DNA of 64,000 nt from Novosphingobium silvae (GTDB lineage Bacteria > Pseudomonadota > Alphaproteobacteria > Sphingomonadales > Sphingomonadaceae): contig NZ_WVTD01000011.1 in the NCBI RefSeq assembly GCF_009856825.1, positions 95,646 through 159,645 on the forward strand, in the 5' to 3' direction. Below the pieces are notes generated by a model, which was given only the letters and a program-made list of their open reading frames with translations, was not told the origin of the DNA and ran no database searches. Position numbers and translations under genes: made by a program. Of this stretch, positions 45,092 through 52,539 are shown one piece after another; the stretch's first letter is position 1, and every line of letters begins with the position of its first letter.

Positions 45092-48000
45092 TTACCAGCC
45101 GATGGAGACCGAGCCACGCAGGGCCAGATCGACCCGTCCGTGACGGTCTTCCGCCGAGACTTCGCCGCCCATCGTGAAGCCCGCCGAGCCGCCGATGGCG
45201 CGCACGCGCGCGAACCAGCCGCTCGATGCGTCGTCGCCGGTGACGGTGAATGTATCGCCGTCCCCGAAGCGCGCAGTCGTGGCGCCAAGGCCGCCCTGGA
45301 CGATCTCGCGCCAGCCGCCTTCGGTTTCCATGCGGAACCAGTTTTCGTCCCGCGCCCGCATGCCGAGGAAGTCGACGCCTAGGGTCAGGCTGGGGTTGAC
45401 CGCCAGTTCGTCGCTGGTGCGTGCGTCTACCGTGAGGTTCAGCTTCTCGCCGCCGGTCTCGGTGTAGCCGTCTTCCTTGAGGCGCACGTAGTCGACCGTG
45501 ACGCCGGGACGGAAGAAGAAGAACTGCGTGCCGCCCTCGAACGCGACGCCGCCCGCGGCGGTCACGAAGTTGCCGTCCCACTTGGCGTCCATCGTGCGGC
45601 GCACGGCTTCGGTGCCGACCTGGCCTGCGAAGTTGCGCTCGCCTTCGAAGTCGGCCTTGCCGAACGAGCCCCGGGCGAACGTGCTGAGCGGGCCGAACTT
45701 GGCGCGCCAGTGCGCCGCCAGCTCGAAGCCGCTCGAGTCGACTTCGGAGGCCGAGCCGTTCTTGTGATTGTTCCACAGGTAGGCGACCGTGCCGCCAAAC
45801 CGGCCGAACTTGGTCTCGTATTCGCCGGTCGCAGACCAGGCGTAGCCGTTCAGCTTGTATGCGGCGCTTTGCCCGGCTTTCCGGTCGCTGCCCCACACCG
45901 CCATGTTGAGCGAAGTGGTGAAGCGGCCGCTGCGGGCGATGGGGCCTTGCGGGTCCTGCATCTGGCGGGCCAGCGCACGGGTGCCGAGGCTGATGCCTTC
46001 GAAGGCGCCGCCCGCATGGTCGGGCAGAAGCTGGCCGACGGCGGCGCGGAAGTCTTCGCCGTTGGTGATGCCCAGGAACACGTCCTCCACCTTCTCGTCG
46101 GTGCCGAGCATGTCGAACACGGCATCGTAGGCGGCCGCCCCGGAGCGGTTGAGCCCCAGTTCACTGACGGTGCGACGCGACACGTCGACGACGATGGTGT
46201 CGGCGGCGGCCTCCTTGTCCAGTTCGGCCTTGAACATGAAGGGCACGAGGTCGCTCGCGGTGGCCAGCTTGTCGCGGCCCGTGAGGCTGCCTGCCGTCAA
46301 CACCTGGTAGCTGCCCACGGCGGTCGACACGTCGGCCAAACGGATGGCGAGCTTGGCGCCGTCCGCGAAGCTGGCATTGCCCGAGATGGTGTAGGCGGAG
46401 CCCGCGCCGGCGGTCTTGTCCAGCGTCACCAGGACGACGCCGGTCGCGCCCACGCTGAGCGATGCCATGGAGGAGGGCCTGTTGATGTCGAGCACGCCGC
46501 CCGCGACGTTCACGGCAAGGTTCGCGGAATTGGCGATGGCGCCGCTGAAGCGCGCGGTGCCCGCAAGGTTCAGCACGTCGGCGCCGCCCCCGAAGTCCAT
46601 CGTGCCCGCATAGATGCTGCTGCCCGCCAGCGAGACGGTGTCGTTGCCACCGCCGAAGGCGACATTGCCCGACTGCGCCGCATCGCCGGAAAGCCCGAGC
46701 GTATTGGAGCCGCCGCCGAACGCAACGTTGCCAGCCAGCGTGCCGTCGGCCAGTTCGAGGATGTCGTTCCCGCCGCCGAGGCGCACGTCGCCCACGATCG
46801 AGGGCGCGGTCGCGCCCGAAGCCACGGCGGTCTGCCGGATCGTGGCGCCGCCGATAGCGCCGGAGAGGTCGATCGCGATGTTGCGGCCATCGCCCTTCGC
46901 GCCGCTGGCCGAGATGGTGCCCGCGTTCTCCACCAGATCGAGCGTTCCGCTCGCATCGACGATGGCGATGGCCGAACCCTTTTCACCCGCCGTGGCCTTG
47001 ATCGTGCCGCTGTTCTTCAGGGTGAGGAGATTGCTGCCTGCATCCACGCGCACGGCGGTGGCGAGAGCGCTCTCGGTGTTGCCTGCCGCTGCGGAGATCG
47101 TGCCGGTGTTCTGCAGCAGCGGGGTCGTGGCGCCTGCACCCATGCGCAGCGCCGTGGCGCTCGCGCCGTTCGAGGTGGCGACGACCGAGCCGGAGACGCC
47201 GATGCCGTTGGCGATCGTCACGTCGCCCCCGCGTCCGCCAACGACCAGGCCGTTGGCGTTCACGCCCGAGTAGACGCCCAGACCTTCGACGGAACCCTCG
47301 ATGATGAGGCCGAACTTGCTGCCGGTGTTCGCGACAGGGCCGATGGTCACCGCGCGGTCGGCGGCGCCGACCTGCATTGCGGCTGCGGAGCCGTAGGAGA
47401 CGACGCGCGCATTGCCCTCCTTGGCGTCCTCGATGCCGTCGGCATCCGAATCGGGCTTGTCGGCGACGGCGGCGGGTGCCCTGGCGAGGACGATGCCGCC
47501 GGTCACATTCCCTTCGACGATGAGCGCGGAGCCGCCCTGGAGCAGGTCGTCGGCGTCGAGCTTGGTGGCGTCGGACGGGGCGGTGGGGTAGCGGTATCCG
47601 GTCGCCGCGACAGTGCCCTGCACGACCATGGCGCCGTTTACGTCGCCTGCGAAGCGCGCGCCGATGGCGTCCTTGCCCTGAACGGAGACGGTGCCCGCCA
47701 GGCGCACGTTGCCGTCGATCCCCTGCGCCGCGACGCCGACCACGCGGTCGCCAAGGACATTGGTGGTGCCGTCATGGGTGAAGGCGCCGGTCAGCTTGCC
47801 GCCAAGCGCGATGCCTGCCGAATCGTTGCCCTCCACCGTGATCGTGCCGCCCTGCGTCAGCTTGCCGGTGTGGTCGCCCTGCGTGCGGATGCCGATCCGG
47901 TTGGAGCCGAGCGCGAAGGGGCCGTCGAGGTCGCCGTCCTTGTCGGTGTCGGTGGGAGCATAGGGTTCGTCCAGCGTGATCGTGCCGGTGTTGACGATGT

Positions 48001-48319
48001 CGCCGCTGACACCTGCCGCTGAATCGATGCCGATCGCCCCGTTCGCATTGGTGATGACGAGCGCGCCGCCGTTCGCGACCGAGTGATTGCTGTCCTGGGT
48101 GATCGCGGTGCCCGCCGTCAGCGTGACGCCGCCGTCCTTGGTGACGTTGATGGCATCGGCCGCGCCGTTCCGGATCGTGGAAGTGCGGATGGGCGCGGTG
48201 CGCTTGTTCGTCACGTCCTCGGCATGGGCGGCGGTGGAAATGGCCAGCACGGCCGTGGTGGCAAGCAGGGTCTTGGGCAGGGTCCTGGAAAGCGTCTTGG
48301 CAGGCAGGTAGCGAGGCAT
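45092..48319 (-). CDS. Autotransporter (type Va) with large beta-helical passenger
   Basis: This 1075-residue protein has a signal peptide (LLATTAVLAISTAAHA) and a passenger of repetitive Gly/Asn/Thr-rich beta-helix rungs (GGGNDTVSLAGSS…, GGGSNTLGLSG, FGGGADVLNLAG) from about residue 35 to 790. A C-terminal barrel (about 800-1075) contains WSATGEYETKFGRFGGTVAYLW and SVSIGW. Two acidic loops (TDTDKDGDLDG and DSDADGIEDAKEG) look like calcium-binding type-3 loops. RBS AAGGGA precedes ATG 48319. It follows the FecR-linked receptor gene on the same strand. The surface function (adhesin, protease or other) is not evident; no catalytic motif was seen. Confidence 0.85.
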   Translation of the reverse strand: MPRYLPAKTLSRTLPKTLLATTAVLAISTAAHAEDVTNKRTAPIRTSTIRNGAADAINVTKDGGVTLTAGTAITQDSNHSVANGGALVITNANGAIGIDSAAGVSGDIVNTGTITLDEPYAPTDTDKDGDLDGPFALGSNRIGIRTQGDHTGKLTQGGTITVEGNDSAGIALGGKLTGAFTHDGTTNVLGDRVVGVAAQGIDGNVRLAGTVSVQGKDAIGARFAGDVNGAMVVQGTVAATGYRYPTAPSDATKLDADDLLQGGSALIVEGNVTGGIVLARAPAAVADKPDSDADGIEDAKEGNARVVSYGSAAAMQVGAADRAVTIGPVANTGSKFGLIIEGSVEGLGVYSGVNANGLVVGGRGGDVTIANGIGVSGSVVATSNGASATALRMGAGATTPLLQNTGTISAAAGNTESALATAVRVDAGSNLLTLKNSGTIKATAGEKGSAIAIVDASGTLDLVENAGTISASGAKGDGRNIAIDLSGAIGGATIRQTAVASGATAPSIVGDVRLGGGNDILELADGTLAGNVAFGGGSNTLGLSGDAAQSGNVAFGGGNDTVSLAGSSIYAGTMDFGGGADVLNLAGTARFSGAIANSANLAVNVAGGVLDINRPSSMASLSVGATGVVLVTLDKTAGAGSAYTISGNASFADGAKLAIRLADVSTAVGSYQVLTAGSLTGRDKLATASDLVPFMFKAELDKEAAADTIVVDVSRRTVSELGLNRSGAAAYDAVFDMLGTDEKVEDVFLGITNGEDFRAAVGQLLPDHAGGAFEGISLGTRALARQMQDPQGPIARSGRFTTSLNMAVWGSDRKAGQSAAYKLNGYAWSATGEYETKFGRFGGTVAYLWNNHKNGSASEVDSSGFELAAHWRAKFGPLSTFARGSFGKADFEGERNFAGQVGTEAVRRTMDAKWDGNFVTAAGGVAFEGGTQFFFFRPGVTVDYVRLKEDGYTETGGEKLNLTVDARTSDELAVNPSLTLGVDFLGMRARDENWFRMETEGGWREIVQGGLGATTARFGDGDTFTVTGDDASSGWFARVRAIGGSAGFTMGGEVSAEDRHGRVDLALRGSVSIGW

Positions 48320-48429
48320 CGTCGTCCCTTCAGGTCGGTAATGACCATCAGACGGAGACCTTGGCGGGCAGCCTTGAAATATTTTTTCGCTCGCCGGGAA
48401 CCCCGGGAGAGCCGGGGCCTCACGCGAGC

Positions 48430-50862
48430 CTAGAAGCGAGCGTCGAGGCCGAGCCGGAGCGTACGCGGACGCAGCGGCGTCACCTGGTCGCGCGCGGTGC
48501 CGAAGGGCGTGCCGAGCGAGAAGCGGTTGCCGCGCGAGTTGGTCAGGTTGTCGAGCGAAAGCGTCACGCCGTATCGCCCCGTGCCGACGCGAAGGTCGGC
48601 CCCGCTGTCGAGATAGTCACCCTGGGACTGGCCGAGCTCGGGCCCGATGCCAAGGCGCGACTTGCCCACGTAGCTTGCCCAGCCGTTGGCGGTGAGGCGC
48701 AGGTCCTCGCTCAGTTCGTGATGCCACCCGATGCCGATCCGCCCCGAGAACTGCGCGATGTTGGGCACCTGCATCGAGCGGGCGAGCGTCGCATCGAGAA
48801 GGCTCGTACCCTCCAGTTCCGCCATTGGCACCGCCCGGGCGACCAGCGCGAGCAGTTCCGTGGGCGGCCGGTCTACCTTGCTCTGGTTCCAGGCGGCGCC
48901 GGCCTCCACCCGCAGGCCGGTGGCGATCTGCACGCCGCCGGTCAGGCTTGCGGACCAGACACGGCCGTCTCCGATGTTCGCGGTGCTGGGAAGGCCCGAA
49001 TTGTCGATGAAGTCGGCCTGGATGTCGCGCCAGCGGGTGTAGGAGACACTGGCCGCAATGTCGAAAGTGCCCGCGCCCGGCCGCCCATGGCGCAGGCCGA
49101 ACTCCCACGTGCCGGTGCGGTCCCCCCGGAAGCGGCGCACGAACTCGCTCTCGATCGCAAAGCCCCCGGGGCGGAAGCCCTCCTGGTAACGCATGTAAAG
49201 CGCGGTATCGCTCAGCAGTTCGGCATTGAGCGCCACAGATGGCAGGAACGTCGTCGCCGAGCGGTCCGCCGTCACTTCGGCGCGCGCGAAGGCGATGGCC
49301 GGCGCCACGTCCTCGCCCGCGCCGCCAAGCCGGGAGTGAGTGAGGCGTCCGCCCGCCGTGGCGGTGAGGCCGGGGCGCACGCGCAGGCTGCCCTCGGCGT
49401 AGAGGGTGAACTCGTCGATGGTGTTGCGCACGCCGGTGGCGGCAGCGGTGGCGAACCCTGTCTCGAACCCGCGCGAGAGGACGGTGCGGTTGTGCGTGTA
49501 GCTGGCGCCCACGAGCCAGCCGAAGCCGCCGCGTTCGTCCTGCCACGCGCGGGTTTCGTGCGCGAACATGCGGGTGCGGTTCTCCTGCGAGAACAGGCGC
49601 GGCGTGTCGGCGTCGGTGCTGGCGTCGTAGCGCTCTTCGAGGTTCTGGCGGACGAGACCGGTGGTGGAGCGCACCTGCACATCGCCCACGCGCCCGGCGA
49701 TCACCAGCTGGCCCATCGCATAGTCCGCATCCGAGCCTTCCTGCACGCGGGCATCGCTGGAGAGCGGAGGCTCGCCGTCGCGCGTGGCATACTGGCTGTC
49801 CCGCGCGTCGGTGAACTGGCCAAGGGCGATCACGTCCACGGTCCACTCGGGCGCCAGCTGGGCGCGCAGGCTTGCTCGGCCGCCGAGGATGCGGGTGCGG
49901 TTGACGTCGTCGCGCCCGAGCCAGGGCTTGTCGATGTAGCCGCCGAGCGTTGCGGCATCGAGATTAGCGCGAAAGGCGATGCCCGGCGTTACCGGCAGGT
50001 TGACGATGGCCGCAGCGTCTCCGCCCGGCGCGCCGTCCTGCGTCAGCGATCCGCCCAGCATGACCGAGGCGCTGCTCTCCCCGAAAACCGGGGGGTTGGG
50101 CACGAGGCGGATGATGCCGCCGAGCGATCCCGCGCCGTAAAGCGTGCCTTGCGGTCCTTCCAGAACCTCGACGCGGGCCATGTCCGACAGGCGAAGATCG
50201 GGATCGGGCGCGTTGTAGGTGAGGCGAAGGTCGCCAAGGTACTGCCCGACGGTCGCCTGCGTGGGGCCAGTGAAGCTGGAATCGGCGATGCCGCGAATGA
50301 ACAGCTTGTTGCGGCCCGATCCCAGGTGCGTGGACGTGACCGTCGCAATGCGCTGGGTGATCTTCTCGGTCCCGCCGATGCCGCCAGCCTCGAGCGAGGC
50401 TCCATCGAGGATCGAGACCTGCCCCGGCAACTGCCCGATGCGCAGATCCCGTTTGGAAGCGATGACGACGATCGGCTCTGCAGGTTCTTGCGGCGGCGGG
50501 GTGAACGCAGCCGCCACGGCTGAGGCACTGGCAGCACGAACCGGACGGGGCAGGGCGGGGGTTGCCGCCTCGATGCGCCAGGCACCCGGCGCAACCGCGA
50601 CGGCGCGCGCCCCGGCGGCGCGGGCAAGGCGGCGCACGGCCTCCTCGGACTTCATCCGGCCGCGAAAGGCGGGCACTATGCGGCGCGCGACTGAGGGATC
50701 GGAAATGACGATGCTCGAGCCCGTCTGGCGGGCAAGCTCGATAGCGGCGGCACCTGCCGACCCGGCGCGCGTCGCCACCTCGCCTCCCTTGGCAAGCGCG
50801 CTGCCTGGCAATGCCAGGGGCATGGCCGCAAGGACCGCCACTATCGGGAGCGCCCGGCGCAT
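48430..50862 (-). CDS. TonB-dependent receptor with N-terminal STN signalling domain
   Basis: This 810-residue outer-membrane receptor has a signal peptide (LPIVAVLAAMPLALPGSALA). The STN domain ([58 protein letters not shown], about residues 40-105) links receptor occupancy to FecR. The plug has IVVIASKRDLRIGQLPGQVSILDG, FIRGIADSSF and VEVLEGPQGTLYGAGSLGGIIRLVP. The barrel ends LRLGLDARF. With the upstream FecR and ECF sigma genes it forms a complete trans-envelope signalling set. The substrate (iron chelate or organic ligand) cannot be told. Confidence 0.9.
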   Translation of the reverse strand: MRRALPIVAVLAAMPLALPGSALAKGGEVATRAGSAGAAAIELARQTGSSIVISDPSVARRIVPAFRGRMKSEEAVRRLARAAGARAVAVAPGAWRIEAATPALPRPVRAASASAVAAAFTPPPQEPAEPIVVIASKRDLRIGQLPGQVSILDGASLEAGGIGGTEKITQRIATVTSTHLGSGRNKLFIRGIADSSFTGPTQATVGQYLGDLRLTYNAPDPDLRLSDMARVEVLEGPQGTLYGAGSLGGIIRLVPNPPVFGESSASVMLGGSLTQDGAPGGDAAAIVNLPVTPGIAFRANLDAATLGGYIDKPWLGRDDVNRTRILGGRASLRAQLAPEWTVDVIALGQFTDARDSQYATRDGEPPLSSDARVQEGSDADYAMGQLVIAGRVGDVQVRSTTGLVRQNLEERYDASTDADTPRLFSQENRTRMFAHETRAWQDERGGFGWLVGASYTHNRTVLSRGFETGFATAAATGVRNTIDEFTLYAEGSLRVRPGLTATAGGRLTHSRLGGAGEDVAPAIAFARAEVTADRSATTFLPSVALNAELLSDTALYMRYQEGFRPGGFAIESEFVRRFRGDRTGTWEFGLRHGRPGAGTFDIAASVSYTRWRDIQADFIDNSGLPSTANIGDGRVWSASLTGGVQIATGLRVEAGAAWNQSKVDRPPTELLALVARAVPMAELEGTSLLDATLARSMQVPNIAQFSGRIGIGWHHELSEDLRLTANGWASYVGKSRLGIGPELGQSQGDYLDSGADLRVGTGRYGVTLSLDNLTNSRGNRFSLGTPFGTARDQVTPLRPRTLRLGLDARF

Positions 50863-50865
50863 GCC

Positions 50866-51846
50866 TCAGTCGGAGCCGATCACCCAGCGTCTGCCTTCCG
50901 CGCGGACCGAAAGGCCGAGAAGGGGGCCGATCGCGGCGGGATCGGCGCGCAGCGGGCCGATCAGGATCGAGCCCGAGACGGAGGCGCTGCCGCTGCCGGG
51001 CGCGGCTGCATAGTCGATCCCCGTCGCGCGGCTGAGGCGATCGGCGACGACGGCGAGCGGAGCCGCGTCGAAGGTCAGGCGTCCTTCGCGCCATTCGCCA
51101 ACTTGCGCTGCGGGCAGCTTCGAGAGAGTGAGCGTTTCGCCCCGCCCCTCGCGGTGGAGCATTTCGCCGGGCGAGACGCGCAGGTTCGCGCCTTCGGGAT
51201 CGAACTGCACCGCGCCTTCCGCCACGGCCACGCTGAGCGCATCCGCTTCGCCGCGCTGCACGTCGAAGACCGTACCCACGTCCACGAGCCGTTCGTCTCC
51301 CACCATGACCTCGAAGGGGCGGGCCGCGTCGTGACGCACGGTGAACAGCGCCTGGCCTTCCTCCAGCCGGGCGAAACGCCTGTCGCGCCTGTCGAAGGTG
51401 ATGATCGTGCCTCCCGCGATGTCCACGCTCGTTCCGGCTTCCAGCGAGATCGAACGCGTCTCGCCCGCCCCGGTGCGCAGGGTGTAGAGGTCGCGGCGTT
51501 CGGCCTGGAACATCCACAAGGCACCCACCAGCGCGAGGCATGCGGCCACCGCTCCGCCCAGCCACGCGCGCCGCACAGGCCCTGTCCGCGAGAGCGCAGA
51601 CATGGGTACGTCGTCTGCGTCGTCGTTCGCCGCAGCGGTGCCGGAGCCCACTTCGCCCGAGGCAGGGTGCGCGGCGAGGAGGTCGGCCGCGTCCGAGACG
51701 GTGGTCATCACCTCGTCATAGGCAAGGGCATGGGCGGGGTCGGCCTCCAGCCAGAGAGTGAACGCCTCCCAGTCCACGAACGCAGGGTCGCCCGTCCGCA
51801 CCGCCCAGTCCCGGGCCTGCTGCCGTATCGTGCCGTCACTCGCCAT
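50866..51846 (-). CDS. FecR family anti-sigma/signal-transducing protein
   Basis: This 326-residue protein has a cytoplasmic N-terminal anti-sigma region (ARDWAVRTGDPAFVDWEAFTLWLEADPAHALAYDEV, the DUF4880 pattern) and one membrane helix (AWLGGAVAACLALVGALWMF). A periplasmic FecR domain follows (YTLRTGAGETRSISLEAGTSVDIAGGTIITFD…RRFARLEEGQALFTVRHDAARPFEV), then a C-terminal STN-like tail. It relays a signal from the receptor to the sigma factor. ATG 51846 is preferred (AAGGAG six bases upstream); GTG 51849 is also possible. It lies three bases upstream of the receptor start. Confidence 0.9.
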   Translation of the reverse strand: MASDGTIRQQARDWAVRTGDPAFVDWEAFTLWLEADPAHALAYDEVMTTVSDAADLLAAHPASGEVGSGTAAANDDADDVPMSALSRTGPVRRAWLGGAVAACLALVGALWMFQAERRDLYTLRTGAGETRSISLEAGTSVDIAGGTIITFDRRDRRFARLEEGQALFTVRHDAARPFEVMVGDERLVDVGTVFDVQRGEADALSVAVAEGAVQFDPEGANLRVSPGEMLHREGRGETLTLSKLPAAQVGEWREGRLTFDAAPLAVVADRLSRATGIDYAAAPGSGSASVSGSILIGPLRADPAAIGPLLGLSVRAEGRRWVIGSD

Positions 51847-51906
51847 CACGCGCTCCTTCAGCGGTGTAGACGGAGACGATCGCTTTCTCCCTCATCCGGC
51901 GCGGCG

Positions 51907-52428
51907 TCATTTCGCGCGTTCCTTCCATTCCTCGAGCGCCCGGTAGGCCACGCGCAAGTCTCCCTCGACGGTGCTCAGGCTGACGCCAAGCTCAGCGGCG
52001 ACCGCCTTCTGGGCCACTCCGTCGATCCGGTGGCGGCGGAATACCCGGGTGACGCGCGAACCCAGCCCGTCGAGCAGCGCCAGCACCGTCTGCGCCTCCT
52101 GCGCGGCGGAAAGGCGACGTTCGGGTGAAGGCTCGGCCGAGACGCCCGGCGGGTCGTCGGCATGAACTTCGCTCCAGTCCCGGTCGCGCGCATCCGCCTG
52201 CCGGGTGGAGCGGAAGCGGTCGATCATCAGCAGGTCCGCCGTGCGGAAGAGATAGGCAAGCGGCGAGGCCACCGGGCCGGGCCGCGCCGCCGCGATCTTC
52301 AACCAGACTTCCTGCACCAGATCCTCTGCCGCCTCCCCCGCGCCGCGCGCGCGCAGGAAACGGATCAGCTTCTCCCGGTTCTGGAGAAAGGCCGCTTCAA
52401 GTCCGGCGGAGGATGATTCTGCGTTCAA
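51907..52428 (-). CDS. ECF RNA polymerase sigma factor (FecI-like)
   Basis: This 173-residue sigma factor has region 2 (LIRFLRARGAGEAAEDLVQEVWLKIAAARP…PLAYLFRTADLLMIDRFRSTRQ) and region 4 (LLDGLGSRVTRVFRRHRIDGVAQKAVAAELGVSLSTVEGDLRVAYRALEEW), the two ECF domains. It would direct transcription of the receptor operon when released through FecR. No ATG fits; a TTG at 52428 or a later TTG is the likely start, with no clear Shine-Dalgarno. It lies 60 bases upstream of the fecR-like gene. Confidence 0.85.
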   Translation of the reverse strand: MNAESSSAGLEAAFLQNREKLIRFLRARGAGEAAEDLVQEVWLKIAAARPGPVASPLAYLFRTADLLMIDRFRSTRQADARDRDWSEVHADDPPGVSAEPSPERRLSAAQEAQTVLALLDGLGSRVTRVFRRHRIDGVAQKAVAAELGVSLSTVEGDLRVAYRALEEWKERAK

Positions 52429-52539
52429 GGGGGCGCTTGGGTTGCTGCGTTCGCCAGCGCAGATAGACCTTCGCGCGACTGCGGGGAAGTACCCGGTGTC
52501 GAACGCCTGCCATCGCCGCGAACGAGCGGGGGATGACCG

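Noticed and set aside
48389..48429. Compound hairpin between the STN receptor stop and the autotransporter
   Set aside because: On the transcribed strand it is followed by an A run, not a T run, so it does not make an intrinsic terminator for the receptor gene; left as structure of unknown meaning.
51907..52539. Sigma factor and ligD considered as part of one unit
   Set aside because: They lie on the same strand, but ligD (52540-55125) is upstream with its own stop and the sigma-factor leader of about 110 bases lies between; function and context differ.
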